The position numbers and the translations under genes were made by a program. The notes beneath the pieces were generated by a model. That model saw only the letters and a list, made by a program, of their open reading frames with translations, made no database searches and was not told the DNA's origin. From an uncultured Acidimicrobiales bacterium (GTDB lineage: Bacteria; Actinomycetota; Acidimicrobiia; Acidimicrobiales; SHLQ01), in the NCBI GenBank assembly GCA_937969565.1, contig CALBVR010000010.1:1-32217 (forward strand): DNA of 32,217 nt, in the 5' to 3' direction. Of this stretch, positions 7,721 to 15,368 are shown one piece after another; position 1 is the stretch's first letter; the number at the start of each line of letters is the position of its first letter.

Positions 7721-10464
7721 ACCATCAACTCGGTATCGACCTCGGTACCACCTTCACGTCGGTCGCCCGAGCGGAGGGCGGCTCGATCGAAGTGGTCTCG
7801 CTGGGCGAGCGGCAGGCAGCGCCACCGGCAATGATCTTCGTGGAACCGGATGGAACCTTGATCCACGGCGACATGGCGTACCGTCGGGGCGCGGCAGAAC
7901 CCGATCGGCTGATCTCGGACATCAAGCGCCGGCTCGGCACCTCGACGCCGTTCCTCGTCGATGGCACGAACCATCGGGCGGAGACCCTCATGGCCGCACA
8001 CCTCCAGTGGGCGTACGACCGCGCAGTCGATGGTCGCGACGCTCCCGATGCCGTCGTCCTGACACAGCCCGCGTGTTGGTCCGACAAACAACTGCTGGCC
8101 TTCCGCCGGGCGGTCGAATCCACCACGGTCCCCAACGTCTCGTACCTGACCGAGCCCCACGCTGCCGGTGCGTTCTACAGCCGCCAGGCGGAGCACAACG
8201 TCGGCGACGTCGTCGGCGTGTACGACCTCGGGGGTGGAACATTCGACGCGGCGGTGCTTCGCCGCACCGCGTCCGGCTACGAAATCCTGGGAGCGCCGGC
8301 CGGCGAATCCCACCTCGGTGGGCTCGATCTCGACCTCTCCATGCAACATCTGGTCCAAACCAAGCTCGGACGCACCTGGACCGAAGCGGAACTTGCCGGC
8401 GGCGCCGCGTTCGATCGTTCCCTCCTCGCGCTGCAGCGCGAGTGCACCGCAGCAAAGGAAATGCTCTCGGACGCATCCTCGACGGTGCTCCCGCTCGTGC
8501 TGCCGTCCGGAGCGATCGACGTCGAGGTGACTCGGCGGGAGTTCGAACAGTACGTCGACGACGCCATCACGGAGTCGGTCGGTGTGTTTCGTCGGGTCCT
8601 GCAGTCGGCAGGCGTGGCGCCCGCGGACCTCTCCGCGGTGCTGATGGTTGGCGGTTCCACCGCCGTACCGCTCGTCCAGCAGCGTGTCCGCTCGCTCGTC
8701 GGCGACGACGTCCTGATGTTCACGACCGATCCGCGCAATGCCGTCGCCAAGGGCGCCGCCATCACGGCCAACGAACTCGTCGGTAGCACTGCTCCTGCTG
8801 CTGCACCGGCGGCAGCCCCAGTGGAACCTGCGTCCGCTCCTACGCCAGCGCCCGAGGTCGATCTGCGAACGCCGGCGGCGGCCGTGGTCGGAGCTGCACC
8901 AGCGGCTGAGTCGGGCTCCAACCCGCTCGCGATGCGTGGTGTGCAGGTGCTGCTCGGCGTGCTTGTGCTCGGCGTGCTCGGCTTCCTGCTGTTCCGTGGC
9001 GGCGACGACGAGCCGAGCACGACCGCAGACGCAGCGATCGATGATGCGGACGTGGCCGGCGCTGTGGAAACCACTGCGGCGGCGAACCCCTCTGCCGCCG
9101 AACTGCTCGAAGAGGTCGAGGTCGAGATCCCACTCGCTTCCGCCGAAGGCATGTCGGCGATCCCGGCAGGCGATTGGACGCTCGGTGTGGAAACCCCGGG
9201 CCGGGAGGCGCTGTCGACCCGAACGGTGTCGCTCGAAGCGTTCAGCATCGACACCACCGAGGTCACCAACGCGGCCTACCTGCCGTTCGTGCAGCTCGAG
9301 GGCGCTCCGGCACCCTCCGGGTGGTCGGGCGGCCAGTTCGCCGACGGAGAAGAGGACTTTCCTGTCGTCGGCGTCGAGTGGGCCTGGTCGCAGGCGTACT
9401 GCGCTGCACTGGGCAAGCGACTTCCGAGCGAGGCGGAATGGGAAGCGGCAGCCCGCGGCACCGAAGCCGGCCTCTATCCCTGGGGTTCGGACGAACCGCT
9501 GGTGGACTTCGATGCCCGAGGGCGCGAACCGGTGGGCACGGTCGAGGCCAATGTCAGCTCGCTCGGCGTTCAGGACACGGTGGGCAGCGTCTGGGAATGG
9601 GTGGGCGACCCGATCGAGCTCACCCCAGAAGCCTCACAGGTCGTCCGCAAGGGCGGCGAGAACGGCCGGATCGACGAAGACCTCGGCGCGGCGATCCGCC
9701 AGGTCGTGCAGCAAACCAACCAGGCAACCATCGATCAGACCGGCTTCCGGTGTGCTGCCGACGAGACCGATCCCGACACCCCGGCCGGCGAGTTCATCAA
9801 CGACCTCGTCGCCCCTCGCGAACTGGCGGCAGCGACCCGTTCCAGCGAGGTCAACGACAGCTTCGTCGAGGACGAGTTCGAAGACGTGAACAGCGGCTGG
9901 TTCGATGTGACCGCCGATGGATGGCGTATCGGCTACCACGCCCCGACCTGGTATCACGTCGAAGCCACGACTCCGAACGCGCAGGTGATGGCGCTCGGCG
10001 GATACAGCTACGACAACGTCGCCGTCGAAACGTCGGTGTTCGTCGAGAGCACGGACACCTCGGATGGCCAGTTCCGCTACGGCCTGGTCTTCCGGGCGAG
10101 CGGTGGCCTCGAGCCTTCAGCGACAGGCTATGGCAACGCCCGACCCATCGATTTCTACGCCTTCGTCATCAACCCCCGCAGCCAGACCTGGCAGCTGATC
10201 CACGAGGACGAACTCCCCTACCGGGTCATCGCCGAGGGCGCGTTGCCCCCTGGAGTCAACGGTTTCGACCCGAACCGTCCGGACACGATTCGGGCGGAGA
10301 TGGTCGACGTGACCATCACCCTGTGGGTCAACGGGCAGGAGATCACGAGCGTCGACACGCGAGGATTCCACCCGGCCGGCGATGTCGGGTTCTTCCTTGA
10401 AACCTTCGACGAGACGAAGGCCCACATCCACTACGAGAACATGTTGATCACCCCCCTCGGCTGA
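7717..10464 (+). CDS. Hsp70-family ATPase domain + TM + FGE/SUMF1-like domain + jelly-roll-like C-terminal domain (hsp70-C, paralogue of hsp70-B)
   Basis: ATGA overlap with hsp70-B stop (7717-7720). GIDLGTTFTSVA, VYDLGGGTFDAAVL, AVLMVGGSTAVPL. TM VLLGVLVLGVLGFLLF. FGE-like FSIDTTEVTNAAYLPFV...DFPVVGVEWAWSQAYCAALGKRLPSEAEWEAAARG...YPWGSDE...DTVGSVWEWVGD...TGFRCAADE. C-terminal HIHYENMLI. Confidence 0.9.
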   Translation: MNHQLGIDLGTTFTSVARAEGGSIEVVSLGERQAAPPAMIFVEPDGTLIHGDMAYRRGAAEPDRLISDIKRRLGTSTPFLVDGTNHRAETLMAAHLQWAYDRAVDGRDAPDAVVLTQPACWSDKQLLAFRRAVESTTVPNVSYLTEPHAAGAFYSRQAEHNVGDVVGVYDLGGGTFDAAVLRRTASGYEILGAPAGESHLGGLDLDLSMQHLVQTKLGRTWTEAELAGGAAFDRSLLALQRECTAAKEMLSDASSTVLPLVLPSGAIDVEVTRREFEQYVDDAITESVGVFRRVLQSAGVAPADLSAVLMVGGSTAVPLVQQRVRSLVGDDVLMFTTDPRNAVAKGAAITANELVGSTAPAAAPAAAPVEPASAPTPAPEVDLRTPAAAVVGAAPAAESGSNPLAMRGVQVLLGVLVLGVLGFLLFRGGDDEPSTTADAAIDDADVAGAVETTAAANPSAAELLEEVEVEIPLASAEGMSAIPAGDWTLGVETPGREALSTRTVSLEAFSIDTTEVTNAAYLPFVQLEGAPAPSGWSGGQFADGEEDFPVVGVEWAWSQAYCAALGKRLPSEAEWEAAARGTEAGLYPWGSDEPLVDFDARGREPVGTVEANVSSLGVQDTVGSVWEWVGDPIELTPEASQVVRKGGENGRIDEDLGAAIRQVVQQTNQATIDQTGFRCAADETDPDTPAGEFINDLVAPRELAAATRSSEVNDSFVEDEFEDVNSGWFDVTADGWRIGYHAPTWYHVEATTPNAQVMALGGYSYDNVAVETSVFVESTDTSDGQFRYGLVFRASGGLEPSATGYGNARPIDFYAFVINPRSQTWQLIHEDELPYRVIAEGALPPGVNGFDPNRPDTIRAEMVDVTITLWVNGQEITSVDTRGFHPAGDVGFFLETFDETKAHIHYENMLITPLG

Positions 10465-10488
10465 ACCGGCGACCATCCGGGCTCCGGT

Positions 10489-10517
10489 CTGACAACCAGG
10501 GGGAATTTTCCTAGAAT
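10489..10517 (+). promoter_or_regulatory. Putative housekeeping promoter upstream of the ECF sigma gene
   Basis: CTGACA (10489-10494) - 17 bp - TAGAAT (10512-10517). Confidence 0.5.
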
Positions 10518-10557
10518 CATGCATCTGCGGGGCGACCTGCGGGCGTATCCCTGGGGA

Positions 10558-11136
10558 ATGGCACTCTTGGCAACTTCTGAACTGAGAACCGAGGACACGG
10601 CGCACTCGCTGGCCGTGGCAGAGCTCGAACGAGCCTTTGCCACTGGTCCCGAGTCGTTGTTGCGTGACGCGTACGACCTGTTCGGGTCGCTCGTGTACTC
10701 GCTGTGTCGCCGATCCGTCGACGACGCGGCCGCGGCCGACATCACTCAGGAAGTCTTCATCGCTGCGTGGAAGAACCGTCACCGGTTCGACCCTGCCCGC
10801 GGCGGTCTGGCTCCCTGGCTGACCGGCATCGCTCGGAACAAGGTCATCGATCACTTCCGAGCGCGGGGGCGGGAAGATCGACGGGTGGAACAAGCCAAGC
10901 ACGCCTTCATCGAAAGCCCGGGGGAACTCGAGGACGTTGCCTTGCGCATGCTCCTCGTGGACGCCATCGACACGCTCCCTGAGCGTGCACAGACCATCAT
11001 CTCGATGGCGTTCTTCGAAGATCTCACTCACGTCGAAATCTCGGCACGGACCGGCATTCCGCTCGGCACCGTGAAGAGCGACATTCGCCGAAGCCTCGAA
11101 CGGCTTCGCCACGGACTGGGGTATGCCCATGGCTGA
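10558..11136 (+). CDS. ECF (sigma-70 family) RNA polymerase sigma factor
   Basis: Sigma region 2 (DAYDLFGSLVYSLCRRSVDDAAAADITQEVFIAAWKNRHRFDPARGGLAPWLTGIARNKVIDHFR) and region 4 (LPERAQTIISMAFFEDLTHVEISARTGIPLGTVKSDIRRSLERLR). ORF-track start 10519 lies at or upstream of the predicted TSS; ATG 10558 or TTG 10567 (SD gggga 9 nt upstream) are alternatives. Confidence 0.85.
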   Translation: MALLATSELRTEDTAHSLAVAELERAFATGPESLLRDAYDLFGSLVYSLCRRSVDDAAAADITQEVFIAAWKNRHRFDPARGGLAPWLTGIARNKVIDHFRARGREDRRVEQAKHAFIESPGELEDVALRMLLVDAIDTLPERAQTIISMAFFEDLTHVEISARTGIPLGTVKSDIRRSLERLRHGLGYAHG

Positions 11137-11791
11137 CATCGAACTGAAGGACTGGGTCGAACTCAGTCGTTCCGTCACGGATGAGGATCGGGAGCGAACG
11201 GCTCCCCCTCCGGATCTCTGGACTCGCATCGAGGCGGGCTTGGGCGAGGCCACGGCGCCGTCGGCCACGTCCGAGACGCTCACGGCCGACGACCATTCGT
11301 TGCCGTCCGAGCCGACTCCGGTGATCGACCTCACGCAGGAACGTACCCGCCGCGCCCCACGTGCCCGTCGCCGGGTTCGCCGGTATGCGGCCATGGCCGC
11401 CGCTGCGGCGGTCACCGTCGCCGTCCTCGGTGTGTCGGCCATCATCGGCCAGGACGATACGAGCTCCTACATCGCGCAAGCCACGAACACCGAACTGCCC
11501 GAAGCGTTCGACGGCACCGCGGTGGCCTCGGTGAACTCGGACGCCACGCAGATCTCGCTCGAGTTCTCCTCGGATCTGCCGTCGGCCGAACCGGTCGAGC
11601 TGTGGTTGATCAAGCCGGACCTCTCGGACATGGTGTCGCTCGGCCTGGTGCAGGATGACGGCACGTTCGTCGTCCCCGAGGGTTTCGACGTCAGCGAGTA
11701 CTCGGTCGTGGATCTCTCGATCGAACCGAACGACGGCGATCCGACTCACAGCGGCCGCAGCATCCTGCGTGGTCAGCTGCAGTCCACCTGA
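11129..11791 (+). CDS. RskA-like anti-sigma factor, single TM, no zinc-binding motif
   Basis: Overlaps the sigma gene (ATG 11129 within its 3' end; upstream alternative 11123). TM YAAMAAAAAVTVAVLGVSAI; C-terminal ELWLIKPD...SLGLVQDDGTFVVPEGFDVSEYSVVDLSIEPNDGDPTHSGRSILRGQL matches the RskA C-terminal domain pattern. No cysteine in the protein. Confidence 0.78.
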   Translation: MADIELKDWVELSRSVTDEDRERTAPPPDLWTRIEAGLGEATAPSATSETLTADDHSLPSEPTPVIDLTQERTRRAPRARRRVRRYAAMAAAAAVTVAVLGVSAIIGQDDTSSYIAQATNTELPEAFDGTAVASVNSDATQISLEFSSDLPSAEPVELWLIKPDLSDMVSLGLVQDDGTFVVPEGFDVSEYSVVDLSIEPNDGDPTHSGRSILRGQLQST

Positions 11792-11807
11792 TTGCGTTTG
11801 CGATCTC

Positions 11808-12170
11808 TCAGCTGGGTAGGGCGCTGATCGTCATTGCCCGAATGCCGAGTCCCATGATGAAGAGGCCGCCGAGGCCGTACAGCAGGTACCGGTACTGGGC
11901 GAGCTGCCGGTAGCCGATGATCAGGCCGACGGCGAGCAGCGTCAGGAAGCCGTAGAACATGTGGGTCTGGTCCACGTCCACGTCTGAGCCGGCCACGAGC
12001 AATGCCCCCAGGGTTACCTGGACCGCAACGACGGCGTGAGCGATGTGCACGGCGACCCACATGGCCTTGGAGCGAACGCCCTCGACCCAATTCGCGGCGA
12101 GCACCCAGGCCCCGGTCAACCCATTGGCGATGACGGCGACCCACGCAAGAATGTCGTGGAGGCGGGCCAT
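11808..12170 (-). CDS. Small integral membrane protein (about 4 TM)
   Basis: MARLHDILAWVAVIANGLTGAWVLAANW...ALPS, ATG at 12170, 1 nt after the racemase stop. Confidence 0.65.
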   Translation of the reverse strand: MARLHDILAWVAVIANGLTGAWVLAANWVEGVRSKAMWVAVHIAHAVVAVQVTLGALLVAGSDVDVDQTHMFYGFLTLLAVGLIIGYRQLAQYRYLLYGLGGLFIMGLGIRAMTISALPS

Positions 12171-12171
12171 G

Positions 12172-13317
12172 TCAGGCGATGGCCTCGCCGTCCCGCAGCG
12201 CGGCAATCTCGTCTTCGCCGAAGCCCCAACGTGCGAGGGCTTCATCGGTGTGCTGCCCGGCATGGGCCGGTGGAGTCGGCACTGCGGGTGGCGTGCGGCT
12301 GAACCGGGGTGCCGGCGCCGGCTGGTCCACCCCGGCCACGTTGACGAACGTCGAGCGCGCCTGGTTGTGCGGATGCACGATCGCTTCCTCGGGTTCCAGC
12401 ACCGGCGCGTAGCAGGCGTCGGAGCCCTCGAAGACCGCGTCCCACTCATCCCGGGTGCGCTCAGCGATTCGGGCCGCGATCCGTTCTTTGGCCGCCGGCC
12501 ACGCCGAACGGTCGTGCTGTTGGTCGAAGTCGGCGGGATCGAGTTCGAGCCGTTCGAACAGCTCCGCGTAGAACTGCGGTTCGATGCTGCCGATGCTGAC
12601 GAACTTGTTGTCGGCCGTCTCGTACACCTCGTAGAAGTGGGCCCCGGTATCGAGCGTGTTGCCGCCTCGCCCGCCGTCCCAGAGGCCCATTGCCTTGAAC
12701 GAGTACATCATTGCGGCGAGCAGAGCGGCGCCGTCGACCATTGCGGCGTCGACGACCTGGCCGGTTCCCGACGTCCGGGCTTCGGTCAGGGCTGCGAGCA
12801 CACCGACGGCGAGCAGCATGCCGCCACCGCCGAAGTCGCCAACGAGGTTGACCGGCGGGACCGGCCGCTCGCCGGCCCGACCGATCATCGACAACGTGCC
12901 CGAAAGCGCGATGTAGTTGATGTCGTGGCCGGCCCGGGGCGCCATGGGTCCGTCCTGTCCCCAACCGGTCATCCGGCCGTAGACCAGCGCTGGATTGCGG
13001 GCGAGACAGTCGTCGGGTCCAACGCCGAGGCGTTCGACGACGCCGGGCCGGTATCCCTCGATGAGCACGTCCGCCTGTTCGACGAGCCGGAGTACGGTTT
13101 CGACCCCTTCGGGGTGCTTCATGTCGACGGCGATGGACTGCCGGTTCCGGTTCAAGACGTCGGCGGGAGGTGCGTCGGGGTCTCCGCCTCGGGCGGCGCT
13201 GGCGCGGTCAACCCGCAGCACATCGGCGCCGAGGTCGGCGAGCACCATGGCACAGAACGGTCCGGGACCGATCCCGGCGAGTTCGACGATTCGTACGCCT
13301 TCGAGTGGTCCGGGCAT
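12172..13317 (-). CDS. CaiB/BaiF CoA-transferase family; alpha-methylacyl-CoA racemase-like
   Basis: [38 protein letters not shown]...[60 protein letters not shown]; the [11 protein letters not shown] motif is typical of the racemase subfamily. Confidence 0.88.
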   Translation of the reverse strand: MPGPLEGVRIVELAGIGPGPFCAMVLADLGADVLRVDRASAARGGDPDAPPADVLNRNRQSIAVDMKHPEGVETVLRLVEQADVLIEGYRPGVVERLGVGPDDCLARNPALVYGRMTGWGQDGPMAPRAGHDINYIALSGTLSMIGRAGERPVPPVNLVGDFGGGGMLLAVGVLAALTEARTSGTGQVVDAAMVDGAALLAAMMYSFKAMGLWDGGRGGNTLDTGAHFYEVYETADNKFVSIGSIEPQFYAELFERLELDPADFDQQHDRSAWPAAKERIAARIAERTRDEWDAVFEGSDACYAPVLEPEEAIVHPHNQARSTFVNVAGVDQPAPAPRFSRTPPAVPTPPAHAGQHTDEALARWGFGEDEIAALRDGEAIA

Positions 13318-14153
13318 CACGCCACCTCCTGGCTCGCGCCGACGGCGAGGCTCGTCACGGCGGAGACGACCATGGGCATCTCCGTGATGGGTATGTCGTG
13401 GCCCATGCCTTCGACCTCGATGTATTGGGCTCCCGGGATCAGTTCTGCCGTGTGCCGTCCGCCGCTGGCCCCGATGAGCGTGTCGGCGTCGCCGTGGATC
13501 ACGAGCGTCGGGCGCCGGATCGTGGCGACGGCGTTCGAGCGATCTCCGGAGGCGGCGATGGCGGCGAATTGCCGGTCTCCGCCTCCTTCGGGGTGGGATC
13601 GGTCCCAGTTCGTACCGCACAGTTCTGCGAATTCGTTGGGATCCCAGGTGTCCTTGGTGCCCCACATGTGTTTGCCCGCAACCCCGGCGGCGATCGCTTC
13701 TTCGCGGGTCGTCGGTGCCGGGGCGGTGAGGAGCTCCCAGGCTTCGGGGGTCGGCATGCCAACGTCGGGATGGCCGGTCGTGGAGGCATAGGAGGTCATC
13801 GATGCGACGAGTTCGGGCCGCTCCGCTGCGAGGGTTTGGACGATCATCCCGCCCATCGAGATACCGAAGATGTGGGCAGGCTCGTCGCTGAGGTGCTGGA
13901 TCAGCTGGGCGGCATCGTCCGCCATGTCGGACAGCGTGTACGTGGCGTCGGCCGGGAAGATGGTGGACAGGCCGCAGTCGCGGTTGTCGTAGCGGACGAC
14001 ATGAAACCCGCGGTCGACGAAGGCCTCGCAGAACTCCACCGGGTACATCGTGAGCTGCGATGTCAGACCGTTGACCAACAACAGAAGCGGATCTTCCGGG
14101 TTGCCGAAGGTCTCGTGGTAGATCGACCGGTCGGCGAGTTCCAGTACGGGCAT
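13317..14153 (-). CDS. Alpha/beta hydrolase
   Basis: [10 protein letters not shown] nucleophile elbow, [35 protein letters not shown] overlap with the downstream racemase gene. Confidence 0.88.
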   Translation of the reverse strand: MPVLELADRSIYHETFGNPEDPLLLLVNGLTSQLTMYPVEFCEAFVDRGFHVVRYDNRDCGLSTIFPADATYTLSDMADDAAQLIQHLSDEPAHIFGISMGGMIVQTLAAERPELVASMTSYASTTGHPDVGMPTPEAWELLTAPAPTTREEAIAAGVAGKHMWGTKDTWDPNEFAELCGTNWDRSHPEGGGDRQFAAIAASGDRSNAVATIRRPTLVIHGDADTLIGASGGRHTAELIPGAQYIEVEGMGHDIPITEMPMVVSAVTSLAVGASQEVA

Positions 14154-14197
14154 TGGTCACCTCTTCGCAGCGGATACGCGGAGGTAGAGTCTTGCCG

Positions 14198-14650
14198 ATG
14201 TGCGCTGCCGACGCTCGATCAGAACCCGATTTCGTCGACCGCCGCTTCGCCGAGTTGACGATCGATCAGCTGCACGAGATCTACTGGCTCCGTTCGCTGG
14301 TGTTCGTCGTGGAGCAGGCCTGCATCTACAACGACGTCGACGGCCGCGACGCTGAGCCGGGAACCACCCATCACTGGCTGGCCGCCGAGGATCGGATCGC
14401 CACCTACGCCCGCTCGCTCGACGACGGCGACGGGGTCCTGCGAATCGGACGCGTTGTGACCCATCCGGAGCATCGGGGAACCGGGCTCGCGGCCGCGTTG
14501 GTACGCCACATCGGCGGGACCCACTCCGGACCGATCGTGCTCGACGCGCAGAGCCATCTGGTTCCGTGGTACGAGTCACTCGGCTACGTGGTTGCCGGGG
14601 CCGAGTTTCTCGATGACGGCATCCCGCACAAGCCGATGTCCCGGCGGTGA
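14198..14650 (+). CDS. GNAT family N-acetyltransferase, ElaA-like
   Basis: [35 protein letters not shown]...[23 protein letters not shown]...[33 protein letters not shown]. Confidence 0.85.
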   Translation: MCAADARSEPDFVDRRFAELTIDQLHEIYWLRSLVFVVEQACIYNDVDGRDAEPGTTHHWLAAEDRIATYARSLDDGDGVLRIGRVVTHPEHRGTGLAAALVRHIGGTHSGPIVLDAQSHLVPWYESLGYVVAGAEFLDDGIPHKPMSRR

Positions 14651-14653
14651 AAT

Positions 14654-15295
14654 TCACATCCGGCGGAGAAGCTCTGCCTTCTTCGTTTCGAACTCGGTGT
14701 CGGTGAGCACTCCCTGACGTCGGAGTTCATCGAGCTTCGCGATCTGTTCGGGAATGCCGGCGGCCTCTCGGGCGCCGGCGCTTGCGGCGCCGATGCGGTC
14801 GAGGCGTCGGTCCTCGAACGCCTCTTTCTGGGCATAGATCTCGGCCTGCACTCGGTTGGGCTTGCGCACGTTGGTGAAGGTCTGCCGGCCGCCCTCGCCC
14901 GCAGATTCGATGCCGAGATCGCCGGAACCGGCGAGCCGCTCGAAGACCGACTGATTGAAGAACACCGTGTTGATCCGGTCGAGGGGGATCTCGATTCCCT
15001 CCTTGGAGAGCACGCCGGATCGGGAGATCACGCGCTCCGTCGTGACCACGAACTCCGTAGTGGTCCAGCGGGCGTAGCGGATGCCGAACACGACGAGGGT
15101 GGCGAGCACGGCGATCGCGGCCAGCGATTGGAGGATCAGCCACCCGGTTCCCTCGCCGGCCATGATCACGATGGCGAGCCCGGCGATCACAACGGCCGCC
15201 AGCAGGGCGCTGATCGGGGCGATGGTCCACCAGTGTGGATGCATGTCCACGATGATGTCTTCGTCGTCGCTGAGGAGGTCGGGGGGAAAGCCCAT
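14654..15295 (-). CDS. PH-domain membrane protein with C-terminal SHOCT domain
   Basis: MGFPPDLLSDDEDIIVDMHPHWWTIAPI...TTTEFVVTTERVISRSGVLSKEGIEIPLDRINTVFFNQSVFERLAGSGDLGIESAGEGG; C-terminal IAKLDELRRQGVLTDTEFETKKAELLRRM is a SHOCT signature. Confidence 0.85.
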   Translation of the reverse strand: MGFPPDLLSDDEDIIVDMHPHWWTIAPISALLAAVVIAGLAIVIMAGEGTGWLILQSLAAIAVLATLVVFGIRYARWTTTEFVVTTERVISRSGVLSKEGIEIPLDRINTVFFNQSVFERLAGSGDLGIESAGEGGRQTFTNVRKPNRVQAEIYAQKEAFEDRRLDRIGAASAGAREAAGIPEQIAKLDELRRQGVLTDTEFETKKAELLRRM

Positions 15296-15368
15296 GAGCG
15301 TCGAGCCTAAGGCGCACCGTGCGACGGAGCAATGACGCACCAGACGAGCGGCTCGATAGTGTCGCGGT

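Noticed and set aside
1-11791. Integrative element or prophage as the source of the ini/hsp70 locus
   Set aside because: No integrase, transposase, att-like repeats, tRNA boundary or phage structural genes seen; codon and GC character appear similar to flanking genes.
12043-13791. 582-aa plus-strand ORF
   Set aside because: Antisense shadow of the racemase-like and hydrolase genes.
14647-14657. GTGAAATTCAC palindrome at the GNAT / PH-protein convergent junction
   Set aside because: Mostly the trivial complementarity of two convergent TGA stops; too short to interpret.
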